Assembly: GCF_019392335.1 (NCBI RefSeq)
Contig: NZ_JAHXRQ010000001.1
Span: forward strand, 1-64,000
DNA from: Mameliella sp. CS4
GTDB lineage: Bacteria; Pseudomonadota; Alphaproteobacteria; Rhodobacterales; Rhodobacteraceae
Direction of reading: 5' to 3'
Length of the DNA stretch: 64,000 bases
Shown: positions 46,721 to 55,458 of the stretch, one piece after another
Layout: the number at the start of each line of letters is the position of its first letter
Position numbering within the stretch: the stretch's first letter is position 1
Position numbers and translations under genes: made by a program
Notes under the pieces: model-generated
The model's input: the letters and a program-made list of their open reading frames with translations, nothing else
Database searches by the model: none
What the model was told of the DNA's origin: nothing

Positions 46721-46768
46721 GTACAAAACGTCGGAAACGCCGTACAAAACGTACAAAACGTACAAACT
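46721..46768. repeat. GTACAAAAC direct repeats between purE and purK
   Basis: GTACAAAAC occurs at 46742 and 46751 and as GTACAAAC at 46760 (period nine), with another copy at 46721. The block fills most of the 64-base gap. It is AT-rich relative to its surroundings; function is unknown. Confidence 0.7.
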
Positions 46769-46780
46769 GCAGGTACCCTC

Positions 46781-47854
46781 ATGACCGCCCCTCTCCCCAC
46801 CGGCAGCACCATCGGCATCCTCGGCGGAGGCCAGCTTGGCCGGATGCTTTCCGTCGCGGCCAGCCGCCTCGGCTTCAAGACCGCGATCTTTGAACCGGGC
46901 GGCGACTGCCCCGCCTCGCATGTGGCCAACTATCACCACCAGGCCAGCTACGATGACATCAAGGCATTGGAACATTTCGGAAATTCCGTCGATGTCCTGA
47001 CCTATGAGTTCGAGAACATCCCGACAGAGGCGCTCGACGCGCTGGATCAGATCCGCCCCATCCGCCCCGGGCGCGAAGCCCTGCGCATCAGCCAGGACCG
47101 GCTGACCGAAAAGACCTTCCTGCGCGACATCGGGTTGCAAACCGCCCCCTTCGCCACGGTGGATGACGCCGCCTCTCTCGCCCAAGCCATTGAAACCATT
47201 GGAACTCCGTCGATCCTGAAAACCCGCCGCTTCGGCTATGACGGCAAAGGGCAGGCCCGGCTCACCAAACCCGAAGACGCCGACACGGCCCTGGCAGAGC
47301 TGCAGGGGGCGCCTGCCGTGCTCGAAGGCTTCGTCGATTTCACCTGCGAAATCTCGGTCATCGCCGCACGGGGCACAGACGGCCGCGTCGCCGCTTTCGA
47401 TCCCGGCCAGAACGTGCACGAGGGCGGCATCCTGCGCACTACCACCGTACCCGCCGCCCTGCCCAACCGCACCCTCACCGATGCCGTGCTGACAGCGGGC
47501 AAGATCCTGAACGCGCTCGATTATATCGGCGTTCTGGGCGTCGAGTTCTTTGTCACCCCCGGCGGGCTCATCGTGAACGAGATCGCCCCGCGCGTGCATA
47601 ACTCCGGCCACTGGACACAGAACGGCTGCATGGTGGACCAGTTCGAACAACACATCCGCGCGGTCGCGGGCTGGCCCCTGGGCGACGGCAGCCGCCACAG
47701 CGACATCCGCATGGAAAACCTCATCGGCGACGACATGGACCGCGTCCCCTCCCTCGCCGCCGACCCGGCCTGCGCCCTGCACCTCTACGGCAAGGCCGAG
47801 GTCAAACCGGGCCGCAAGATGGGTCATGCGAACATCCTTGTCCCCAAAGACTGA
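46781..47854 (+). CDS. purK: N5-carboxyaminoimidazole ribonucleotide synthetase
   Basis: 357-residue ATP-grasp enzyme making N5-CAIR from AIR, bicarbonate and ATP. GILGGGQLGRMLSVAASRLG opens the N-terminal domain; ILKTRRFGYDGKGQ is the ATP-grasp loop; NEIAPRVHNSGHWT the metal/substrate site. The ribosome binding site is weak (AGG seven bases before the ATG), so it may depend on translation from purE. Confidence 0.96.
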   Translation: MTAPLPTGSTIGILGGGQLGRMLSVAASRLGFKTAIFEPGGDCPASHVANYHHQASYDDIKALEHFGNSVDVLTYEFENIPTEALDALDQIRPIRPGREALRISQDRLTEKTFLRDIGLQTAPFATVDDAASLAQAIETIGTPSILKTRRFGYDGKGQARLTKPEDADTALAELQGAPAVLEGFVDFTCEISVIAARGTDGRVAAFDPGQNVHEGGILRTTTVPAALPNRTLTDAVLTAGKILNALDYIGVLGVEFFVTPGGLIVNEIAPRVHNSGHWTQNGCMVDQFEQHIRAVAGWPLGDGSRHSDIRMENLIGDDMDRVPSLAADPACALHLYGKAEVKPGRKMGHANILVPKD

Positions 47855-47861
47855 CCCGCTG

Positions 47862-47917
47862 TTTCTTTGGGCTGAAAATACCTCCGGGAGGAGTTTGAGG
47901 AGGGCAGCACCCTCCTC
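47862..47917. repeat. Intergenic hairpin element, copy 2
   Basis: TTTCTTTGGGCTGAAAATAC is followed by CTCCGGGAGG and a perfect GAGGAGGG/CCCTCCTC hairpin (47897-47917). It lies between the convergent purK and phnM genes. Related to 17201-17270 and 56743-56795. Confidence 0.6.
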
Positions 47918-47967
47918 ATGGCCTGCGTGGCCTGAACGCATACCACCCTGCGCGCGCAAGTGCACCG

Positions 47968-49113
47968 CTAAGCGATAAAGCGCCCCGCCACCGGCCCGCT
48001 CATCCAGGCCAGACCGCCGCCCGCAATGACCGCCGCGATGCGCCGCGTCTCGCGCTCCATCACCACTACATCCGCGCGCAGCCCCGGTTCCAGACGCCCG
48101 CGATCCGCCAGGCCCAGCACCCGCGCCGGTCCGTCCGAAACCAGTGCCCAGGCCGCCGCCTCGTCCAGCAGCCCCAGTTCGACGCAGCGCCAGGCCGCCC
48201 GCGCAGGCGCCGGGTAGTGATAGTCCGAGGCCAGAGCGTCGCAATGCCCTGCCCCGATCAGCTCCAGCGCCGAGACATTGCCCGCATGGCTCGCCCCGCG
48301 CACCACGTTCGGCGCGCCCAGGACCACCGGCTCACCCGCATCCCGCGCCGCCTGCGCGGCCTCCAGCGTTTCGGGGAACTCGGACACCTCGACGCCCCGC
48401 GCGCGCCACAGGGCCCGGCCCGCCGCCGTCCGGTCGTCATGGCTGCCCATCCGGACGCCCTTTGCGGCCAGCCGCGCGCACAACGCATCCAGCACGTCCG
48501 GGACCTCCGCACCAGCCTCGTGCAGGCGCGTCATCAATGCCAGGTGTGCCTCCGGGTTGCGGCCCGATTTCAGCGCCTGCCCGGTCAGACGCGGCGGGCG
48601 CCGCCCCTCGGCCAACCGCGCATGCGGCAGGTGATCATTGAAGACGACATACCCGATGTCCCAGCGCGCCAACGCCGCCTCGGCCGCCTCGAAACTCTCC
48701 GTGAAATGCGTCTCCAGCCGCATCTGCAGCCGCAGGTCCACCGGCACCGTGGGCGCCACGGCACTCACGGCGGCAAAGACCTCCTCGGCGAACTCCGGCC
48801 CGCGCATCCCGCCTTCCCAGGACCAGAACTGTGCCAGGACAGCGGTGGTGATCCCGCAGGCGCCCAGTTCGGCAGCGCAGGCCACCATGCCCGCATCGCG
48901 TTCCCGCAGCGCCCCCCGACGCGGCGCCATGTGCCGCTCGAACCCGTCGCCATGCACATCGACGATGCCGGGCAGCAGGTCATAGCCGGACAAGTCAACG
49001 GCGCGCCCCACCGGCCCCTCGACGATCATCCCGCCGGCCAGCGACAGAGGCCCGTGATCCCAGCCCCCGGGCCGCAACACGCGCGCGCCCTGAAGGTCCA
49101 GGTCAATCGGCAT
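47968..49113 (-). CDS. phnM: PhnM-type amidohydrolase (ribose-1-methylphosphonate 5-triphosphate diphosphatase-like)
   Basis: 381 residues. [20 protein letters not shown] carries the first metal-binding His pair, [12 protein letters not shown] and GSHDDRT contain further ligands, and SDYHYPAP is typical of PhnM. In the C-P lyase pathway PhnM removes pyrophosphate from the triphosphate intermediate. No other phn gene is in this window, so it is either a separated member of a C-P lyase set or has been recruited to another substrate. Its start overlaps the end of the esterase gene by 11 bases. Confidence 0.85.
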   Translation of the reverse strand: MPIDLDLQGARVLRPGGWDHGPLSLAGGMIVEGPVGRAVDLSGYDLLPGIVDVHGDGFERHMAPRRGALRERDAGMVACAAELGACGITTAVLAQFWSWEGGMRGPEFAEEVFAAVSAVAPTVPVDLRLQMRLETHFTESFEAAEAALARWDIGYVVFNDHLPHARLAEGRRPPRLTGQALKSGRNPEAHLALMTRLHEAGAEVPDVLDALCARLAAKGVRMGSHDDRTAAGRALWRARGVEVSEFPETLEAAQAARDAGEPVVLGAPNVVRGASHAGNVSALELIGAGHCDALASDYHYPAPARAAWRCVELGLLDEAAAWALVSDGPARVLGLADRGRLEPGLRADVVVMERETRRIAAVIAGGGLAWMSGPVAGRFIA

Positions 49114-49858
49114 TGCAGTCTCCCAACAGACAGTCCAGATCCGCCTCGTCCAGCAGCAGGCGCCAATCCGCGCCCGGCTGAAAATGCCCCTCTTCCAGAA
49201 AGCGCACCACCTGAACCATGACCTCGGGCGCTTGCATCATGAAGGTATGGGTGACCGGCAGAACGATGTGATCGGTCATGCCTTCGACGCGGGTCGACGC
49301 GATCGAAACCTTGCCGTCGTCCACCCCGGGGATCACCGAGCTGGTCAGGGCGTTCAATGTCTTCGACCCGGCGATCACCCCCAGTGGGAAATCCACCGGC
49401 GGCAGCCGCGCAGGCAGATCCTGTGGCCCGGTGCCCAGTTGCTGGCCCGCCGGGCCGTTCATCCACTCGAAGACCTCCCAGCCGCCAGCCAGGTCCACGA
49501 TCTCGCTGCCGCCATTGGGCGGGCCCATCATCACCACGCGGCCCAGCCGGGGCGGGCGATGATCCCGCAGCCAGTGCCGGAGCAGGATACCGCCCATAGA
49601 ATGGGTGACGAAATGCACCGTTTGCGGTCCGCACCGGGTCACCGCCTCTGGAAGGGTCTCTTCGGCCAGGTGCTCGACCCGGTAGCGGGTCGAATCGTAG
49701 CCCGGAATGATCACGCGGTGCCCACGCGATTCCAGCACGGCGCCCAACAGCGCCATCGAATATTCGGTGCGCGCCAGCCCGTGCAACAGGATGACACAAT
49801 CCCCGGCCCGCGCAGGCAGCGGGGCAAGCAGGACAAGACACAGGAGAAACCATTTCAT
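49103..49858 (-). CDS. Secreted alpha/beta-hydrolase, lipase/esterase-like
   Basis: 251 residues with a signal peptide ([19 protein letters not shown]). [15 protein letters not shown] has the oxyanion-hole HG motif; the nucleophile elbow is THSMGG; a late VTHTFMM His could complete the triad. Two cysteine-containing segments near the C-terminus ([11 protein letters not shown]) may form a disulfide. Predicted to act on ester lipids in the periplasm or outside. The ATG at 49856-49858 starts the signal peptide. It overlaps phnM, so the two are co-transcribed. Confidence 0.84.
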   Translation of the reverse strand: MKWFLLCLVLLAPLPARAGDCVILLHGLARTEYSMALLGAVLESRGHRVIIPGYDSTRYRVEHLAEETLPEAVTRCGPQTVHFVTHSMGGILLRHWLRDHRPPRLGRVVMMGPPNGGSEIVDLAGGWEVFEWMNGPAGQQLGTGPQDLPARLPPVDFPLGVIAGSKTLNALTSSVIPGVDDGKVSIASTRVEGMTDHIVLPVTHTFMMQAPEVMVQVVRFLEEGHFQPGADWRLLLDEADLDCLLGDCNAD

Positions 49859-49911
49859 GCTGCTGGCATAGCGCCGCGCCAACCCATAGAAAAGCCATGA
49901 AAGGAGTGCCC

Positions 49912-50352
49912 ATGCCCGCCCCTCGCATTGCCTGCCGCGCCGTAATCCTGCAGGACAACCGCCTGCTGCTGGTCAACGCCTGGCCCGGCAACACCTCTGA
50001 CCTGTGGTGCGCCCCCGGTGGCGGGGTCGAGCCGCATTCCAGCCTGCCCGAGAACCTCGCCCGCGAGGTGCTGGAAGAAACCGGCCTTCGCGTGGAGGTC
50101 GGAGCCCCCTGTCTTGTGAACGAGTTCGACGACCCCGCGCGGGGCTTTCACCAGGTCGAGGTGTTCTTTCGCGCCCGTATCACATCCGGCACGCTTTCGG
50201 ACGACTGGAAGGACCCGGAGGGTGTGGTGCACATGCGGCGCTTCTTTGCGCGCGACGAACTGGCCAGCCTGCGCCTGAAACCGTCAAGCCTGCCCGATGT
50301 CGCCTGGGGTGAGGGGCTTGGCTATGACCCGCTGGAACCGATCCTGTACTGA
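49912..50352 (+). CDS. Nudix hydrolase
   Basis: 146 residues. The Nudix box ends in the canonical REVLEETGL, preceded by [15 protein letters not shown]; the first Glu expected in the box is Ser here, while the metal-binding REVLEE core is intact. Substrates in this family range from nucleotides to dinucleotides and cannot be assigned. The ATG at 49912 is chosen because AAAGGAG lies just upstream; an in-frame ATG at 49897 contains that site. It is convergent with the EamA gene. Confidence 0.87.
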   Translation: MPAPRIACRAVILQDNRLLLVNAWPGNTSDLWCAPGGGVEPHSSLPENLAREVLEETGLRVEVGAPCLVNEFDDPARGFHQVEVFFRARITSGTLSDDWKDPEGVVHMRRFFARDELASLRLKPSSLPDVAWGEGLGYDPLEPILY

Positions 50353-50361
50353 CCTGCCCGG

Positions 50362-51204
50362 TTACTTCCTCAAGACCGACAGGGCCACGCCGCCCAGCAC
50401 AACCGCCGCCGCAATCCCGAAGTCCAGCGACAACGCCTCTCCCAGGAAGATCATGCCGCCTGCCATCGCGATCACCGGCACGCTCAGCTGGGCCACCGCC
50501 GCGACGCTGCCCTTGATCTGCGGCAGAACGTGATACCACAGCGCATAGCCCAACCCCGAGGTCACAGCGCCCGAAACCATTGCCAACAGGATGCCCGGCA
50601 CTTCCGGTGAGACCGCCTCGGGGCTGACAGGCAGGGCCAACCCCAGCAGGAACCCAAGCGGCGCCGCCAGCAGGAAATTCGCCCCGGTCGCCAGCAGAGG
50701 GTCTTCGGCCCGCCGTCCGGCCAGCGAATAGATCCCCCAGCCCAGCCCGGCCAGGACCATTGCCGCGCCGTGTGGCAGGCTGAGTGCGACGCCGCCCCCC
50801 GGCCAGAGCAGCCAGGCCAGCCCGCCAAAGGCCAGAGCGGCCCCGGCCCATCGCAGGGCCGGGGGACGCTCTCCGCCGATCAGGCTGCCGCCGAACATCG
50901 TTACCTGAACCGTCCCGAACAGGATCAGCGCCCCCAGACCCGCGTCCAGCGCCACATAAGCCACCGAAAAACCGTAGATATAGAGCAGCAGCCCCAGCAC
51001 CCCGGCCATCCTGCCCGCGCCCCCCAGCGCAATCCGTCCGCGCAGCAACACCCCCAGCAGGACCAGCGTGACCGCACCGGACCAAAGCCTGATGGTGCCG
51101 AAGCTTACCGCGTCGATCTCGCCCCCGGCCAAGGCCGCACGGTTCAGGACAGAATTCGCGGCAAAAGCCACCATCGTCAGGGCAATTAGAAGAAACAGGC
51201 GCAT
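50362..51204 (-). CDS. EamA/DMT-family transporter
   Basis: 280 residues with about ten hydrophobic helices in two EamA repeats, opening LFLLIALTMVAFAANSVLNR, the usual repeat-1 motif; the second repeat contains SLAGRRAEDPLLATGANFL. Drug/metabolite exporters of this superfamily carry small solutes, often amino acids or metabolites, but no substrate can be read here. It stands alone between Nudix and smc. Confidence 0.88.
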   Translation of the reverse strand: MRLFLLIALTMVAFAANSVLNRAALAGGEIDAVSFGTIRLWSGAVTLVLLGVLLRGRIALGGAGRMAGVLGLLLYIYGFSVAYVALDAGLGALILFGTVQVTMFGGSLIGGERPPALRWAGAALAFGGLAWLLWPGGGVALSLPHGAAMVLAGLGWGIYSLAGRRAEDPLLATGANFLLAAPLGFLLGLALPVSPEAVSPEVPGILLAMVSGAVTSGLGYALWYHVLPQIKGSVAAVAQLSVPVIAMAGGMIFLGEALSLDFGIAAAVVLGGVALSVLRK

Positions 51205-51323
51205 GGGATACCGTCGTTGGGGACCGGAGCCAGAGAGCAGCCCACCCTACATGGCGCAATTGGCGCGGCGCGGAAACCCTTTGACATGAACGTGACGGCG
51301 CCGTGACGGGACCCTGTTGGGGG

Positions 51324-54300
51324 TCAGGCCACCAGGCTCTCGGCGCGCTTGAGGTCGACCGAGACAAGCTGGCTGACCCCCTGTTCCTGCATGGTCACGC
51401 CGAACAGCCGGTCCATCCGCGCCATCGTCACCGCGTGGTGGGTGATGATCAGGAACCGCGTGTCCGTCCGGCGGCACATCTCGTCCAGCATGTCGCAGAA
51501 CCGGGTCACGTTGGCGTCGTCCAGCGGCGCATCCACCTCGTCCAGCACGCAGATCGGCGAGGGGTTGGCCATGAAGACCGCAAAGATCAGCGCAAGACAG
51601 GTCAGGGTCTGTTCGCCCCCGGACATCAGCGACAGGGTCGACAGCTTTTTGCCCGGCGGCTGGCACATGATTTCCAGACCGGCCTCTAGCGGGTCGTCGC
51701 TTTCGACCATCATCAGACTGGCCTCACCACCGCCAAAGAGATGGGTGAACAGCATCGAGAAATTGCTGTTCACCTGCTCGAAGGCGGTCAGCAGGCGTTC
51801 ACGCCCCTCACGGTTCAGGCTGGCAATGCCGGACCGCAGCGTCTTGACCGCCTCTTCGAGGTCGGATTTCTCCGCCACCAAGGTGTCATGCTCTTCCTGC
51901 ACCTCCTTGGCGTCTTCCTCGGCCCGCAGGTTGACCGCGCCCAGCGCGTCGCGCTGGCGTTTCAGGCGCGAGACCTCGGCCTCGATCTTGTCCGAGGCAG
52001 GCATCTGCTCCGGGTCCACGTCCAGCTGTTCCAGCAGCGCCGCCGGGGTTGTCTCCAACTCGTCCGAAATCCGCTCTGCCGCGGCTTCGACGGTTTCGCG
52101 GGCGGCTTCGGCGCGGGCTTCGGCACGGGCGCGCGCCTCGCGGGCCTCACCAGCCTGGCGTTCGGCGTCGCGTTCGGCGGTGATCGCCTCGCGCAGGGCG
52201 CTCTCTGCAGACGCAAGCGCATCGCTGGCCGCCGCCTTGCGGGCCTCAGCCGTCTCCATCGCGCCGGTCAGTTCGTCGCGCTGCGCCTCCAGTTCGCCGG
52301 GCACGTCCTCGGCCTGCGCCAGTTCGGCTTCGCTTTCTGCCTTGCGCTCGGCCAGTTCGGTGGCACGTTTCTCGGCTGTCTCCAGACGGTGACGCCAGCC
52401 GGACAGGTCCTTTGTCACCTGCTGTGCGCGCCCCTTTCGGGCCTCGCCGTCGCGGCGCAACTCGTCATGGGCAGAACGGCGGGCCATCATGGTCATCCGC
52501 GCGGCCTCGACCGTCATCTTGATGTCCTCGGCCTGGGCGCGCGCCTCTTCGAGGTCGTCCAGCCCCTCCAGGGTGCGCTCCGCCTCTTTCAGCTGGCCGC
52601 GTGCCGCGCCGGCCTCGTCCTCGTAGCGCTTGACCGACAGAGCGGCGCTTTCCACCTTGCCCTCTGCCATGTCGCGTTCGGCCTCGGCCCGGCTTTGTGC
52701 GCGGGCGGCCTCTGTCACGGCCTGGTCCGCCGCGCGCCGCGCCGCGCGCGCCGCCTTGTCCGCCTCGGTCAGCGCGCTCAACTGCGCCACCAGCGCCTCA
52801 TGCGCGGCCTGCGTCCCTTCGAGCTGCGCCGAAGCGCGGGCCATTTCCTGTTTCAACCCTTCCAGCCGGTTCAGCTGTTCCAGCCGCAGCGCCGCCGCCG
52901 AAGGTTGATCCTCGGCCCAGGCGCGATAGCCGTCCCAGCGCCAGAGATCGCCCTCCAGCGTCACCAGTCGCTGACCGGGTTTCAGCAAGGCCTGCAGGCG
53001 CGGGCCGTCCTCGGGGTCCACCAGGCCGATCTGGCTCAGGCGCCGTTCCAGCACATCGGGAACAGAGACATGGCCCGCCAGCGGCGAGGCCCCCTCGGGC
53101 AGGGGCTGGGTGGTGTCATAGGCCGCCAGCACGACCCAGCCGGTCGGCCCGTCGCCCTCGACCTCGGGCGCGCGCAGGTCGTCCGACAGTGCAGCACCCA
53201 GCGCCTTTTCATAGCCCTGTTCCACCTGCAGCCGGTCCAGGATCTGGCCGCCCTCGGCGGTGTCACGGTCCAGCAGACGCGCCAGGGCCGTCACCTCGGC
53301 CCGCAGGGCGTTCATCTGGCCCTCGGCCTCGGACCGCTCGCCACGCGCCTCGGCCTCTCGGGCCTGCGTGTCCGCGCGGGCGGCCTCTGCCTCGGTCAGG
53401 GTAACCTCGGCCTGTTCCGCGGCCTCCTGCGCCTCGGAAAGGCGGGCCTGCGCGGCCTCTGCGGCCTCGCGCGACTGCGCCTGCGCCTCCTTGGCGGTGT
53501 CGACCGTGGCACGCGCCCGGGCGGCCTCGCTCTCGTTCCGCTCGACCGTCTTGCGGCAATCGGCAAGGTAGCGCTGCGCCGATTGGTGGCGCGCGGACAG
53601 ACGGGCGACATCCTCTGTCTGCTGTTCCAGCTCCGCCTCGCGGGCCTGCAACACGCCCGAAGCTTCGCGCGCGGCCTCATGTGCCTCGGCCAGCCGTTCT
53701 TCGTGCCCTTCCGAGGCCTTGGCAAGCTCCCGGGCCTCCCATTCCAGCCGCTCGATGGTCTCTCCGGCGTCGCGATTCAGCCCCGCCTCACGGTCCATGT
53801 CGCGGACCAGCTGGGCGATCCGGTTCTTCAGGGTCTCGATCCGGGCCAGGGCCTGCTTTTCCTGGTCGGACAGCGTATCGCGCTGGACGATCAACCGTTG
53901 CAAGACGGCCGCTGCAATCGCCTCTTCCTCGCGCAGGGGCGGCAGGGTCTCTTCGCGCTCGGCGCGGGTCTTTTCGGCGGCGCGGGCCGAGGTTTCCGCC
54001 TGGGCGGCCCGTGTCACGGTCTCGCGCAAGGCGGCCTCTGCCGTGGCGCGCGCATCGTCCGCCTCGCGCCAGCGGCGATACAGCAACATGCCCTCGGCCT
54101 GACGCAGCTCTGTCCCGATGGCACGATAGCGCGCCGCCTGGCGGGCCTGTTTGGCCAGTGCCGACAATTGCCCCGCCAGCTGTTCAACCACGTCGTCGAC
54201 GCGCAGCAGGTTCGATTCGGTGTTCTTCAGCTTCAGCTCGGCCTCATGCCGGCGCTGGTACAACCCGCCGATCCCGGCGGCATCCTCCAGCACCTTGCGG

Positions 54301-54779
54301 CGATTCTTGGGCTTGGCATTGATCAACTCGCTGATCTGCCCCTGCCGGACCAGTGCCGGGGAATGCGCGCCAGTGGCGGCGTCGGCAAAGAGCATCTGCA
54401 CGTCACGCGCCCGCGTATCCTTGGAGTTCACCTTGTAGGCGCTGCCGACGTCACGGGTGATGCGGCGCACGATTTCCAGATGATCGTGTTCGTTGAACCC
54501 CGCCGGAGCCAGACGGTCGGCGTTGTCGATATGCAGGCTGACCTCGGCGAAATTGCGGGCCGGGCGCGAAGACGCCCCGGCAAAGATCACATCCTCCATC
54601 CCGCCGCCACGCATCGCCTTGGCCCGGGTTTCGCCCATGACCCAGCGCAGCGCTTCCAGCAGGTTGGACTTGCCACATCCGTTCGGCCCGACCACACCGG
54701 TCAGCCCGTCGTTGATGATCAGGTCCGTCGGATCGACGAAGCTTTTGAAGCCTGTGAGTCTGAGTCTGGAAAAGCGCAA
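51324..54779 (-). CDS. smc: Chromosome segregation protein SMC
   Basis: 1151 residues, full length for bacterial SMC. Walker A GPNGCGKSNLLEALRW is near residue 32; long coiled coils rich in Ala, Glu and Arg flank a hinge region around residues 520-610; the C-terminal head has signature LSLMSGGEQTLTCLALIFA and Walker B PICVLDEVDAPLDD. SMC dimers with ScpAB condense and align replicated chromosomes. ScpA/B genes are not in the window. A large open frame on the opposite strand is a composition shadow of the coiled coil. Confidence 0.97.
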   Translation of the reverse strand: MRFSRLRLTGFKSFVDPTDLIINDGLTGVVGPNGCGKSNLLEALRWVMGETRAKAMRGGGMEDVIFAGASSRPARNFAEVSLHIDNADRLAPAGFNEHDHLEIVRRITRDVGSAYKVNSKDTRARDVQMLFADAATGAHSPALVRQGQISELINAKPKNRRKVLEDAAGIGGLYQRRHEAELKLKNTESNLLRVDDVVEQLAGQLSALAKQARQAARYRAIGTELRQAEGMLLYRRWREADDARATAEAALRETVTRAAQAETSARAAEKTRAEREETLPPLREEEAIAAAVLQRLIVQRDTLSDQEKQALARIETLKNRIAQLVRDMDREAGLNRDAGETIERLEWEARELAKASEGHEERLAEAHEAAREASGVLQAREAELEQQTEDVARLSARHQSAQRYLADCRKTVERNESEAARARATVDTAKEAQAQSREAAEAAQARLSEAQEAAEQAEVTLTEAEAARADTQAREAEARGERSEAEGQMNALRAEVTALARLLDRDTAEGGQILDRLQVEQGYEKALGAALSDDLRAPEVEGDGPTGWVVLAAYDTTQPLPEGASPLAGHVSVPDVLERRLSQIGLVDPEDGPRLQALLKPGQRLVTLEGDLWRWDGYRAWAEDQPSAAALRLEQLNRLEGLKQEMARASAQLEGTQAAHEALVAQLSALTEADKAARAARRAADQAVTEAARAQSRAEAERDMAEGKVESAALSVKRYEDEAGAARGQLKEAERTLEGLDDLEEARAQAEDIKMTVEAARMTMMARRSAHDELRRDGEARKGRAQQVTKDLSGWRHRLETAEKRATELAERKAESEAELAQAEDVPGELEAQRDELTGAMETAEARKAAASDALASAESALREAITAERDAERQAGEAREARARAEARAEAARETVEAAAERISDELETTPAALLEQLDVDPEQMPASDKIEAEVSRLKRQRDALGAVNLRAEEDAKEVQEEHDTLVAEKSDLEEAVKTLRSGIASLNREGRERLLTAFEQVNSNFSMLFTHLFGGGEASLMMVESDDPLEAGLEIMCQPPGKKLSTLSLMSGGEQTLTCLALIFAVFMANPSPICVLDEVDAPLDDANVTRFCDMLDEMCRRTDTRFLIITHHAVTMARMDRLFGVTMQEQGVSQLVSVDLKRAESLVA

Positions 54780-54895
54780 TGGGCCGGGTCCGATTCCGAG
54801 ATTGGCCCTCAGCCTGCGCTTTCGGGGCGCCGTGAGTCAAGAATAGGACGCCCCATATGGCGGCATAGCGCCACTTCTCCACAAGATATTGCGGC

Positions 54896-55303
54896 TTAGC
54901 GCCGACCAGCTCCGCAATCCAAGGCCAAACCGTGCCGGGCCGCGCGCGGGGCGGGCTCATCTATTGCGCAATGGATTGTACGGGGCCGACGGGGCATTTT
55001 CGGAGCCCGGTCACCGTTGCAGGACAGGCCGATCCACATCATGGCCGGATCGCCCTCGACCCATTCCGCGCGACAGCCGGTTTCAATCTGCGCCGCTATA
55101 CCGGCCTTGCGCGCCACGTCTTCGAACCGCGGCAACCATTCAGGCGAGGTGCGGGTGGCCTCGACCAGCGGGCCCCGAAACCGAAGGGTGAAACGTGATC
55201 CCTCAACCTCGCGCACCCGTTTCTCTGCGCCATAAAAGCCCGGCCCCGCCGATGCGCATCCGACGAGGCCGAGCAGAAGGAGAACACAAGGAAAACCGCG
55301 CAT
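54896..55303 (-). CDS. Putative lipoprotein
   Basis: 135 residues. The signal MRGFPCVLLLLGLVGCASAGPG has a lipobox LVGC with Cys at about 16, so Lgt should lipidate it; the residue after the Cys is Ala. The mature part has two further Cys (TGCRAEWVEGD and GLSCNGDR) that could pair. No domain is recognised. The ATG at 55301-55303 is preceded on the minus strand by CGCGGTTTTCC without a strong Shine-Dalgarno. It lies 116 bases upstream of smc on the same strand. Confidence 0.72.
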   Translation of the reverse strand: MRGFPCVLLLLGLVGCASAGPGFYGAEKRVREVEGSRFTLRFRGPLVEATRTSPEWLPRFEDVARKAGIAAQIETGCRAEWVEGDPAMMWIGLSCNGDRAPKMPRRPRTIHCAIDEPAPRAARHGLALDCGAGRR

Positions 55304-55384
55304 GGCCAATTCTGGCCCAAATCTGGTTACGAATTGGTTAAGCCTGTCATGTGTGGCACGCATGGCAGATCATCGAGGTTTTTC

Positions 55385-55432
55385 TTTACATTCGGATTTC
55401 AGAATGTATATTACATTCCATCTAATGAATGT
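55385..55432 (+). promoter_or_regulatory. Promoter with two identical operator dyads
   Basis: TTTACA (55385-55390) and TATATT (55407-55412) form a 16-base-spaced sigma-70 promoter. ACATTC-N8-GAATGT occurs twice, at 55388-55407 and 55413-55432, exactly 25 bases apart. The first covers the -35 and spacer, the second the start site, so a repressor bound there would block RNA polymerase. ATTC-N8-GAAT resembles, from memory, the operator of ArsR-type persulfide sensors (SqrR/BigR). Confidence 0.8.
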
Positions 55433-55458
55433 TTCCCTGCCTGTCACAGGAGGCCCTC

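Noticed and set aside
46721..46768. Possible CRISPR-like repeat
   Set aside because: Nine-base units with no spacers and no cas genes.
46368..46784. Frame ending in YKTYKTYK over the purE-purK repeats
   Set aside because: Out of frame with purE, and its Tyr-Lys-Thr tail is simply the translated GTACAAAAC repeat.
51741..54899. 1052-codon plus-strand frame opposite smc
   Set aside because: Gln/Leu/Arg-rich shadow of the GC-biased coiled-coil codons; smc is unmistakable.
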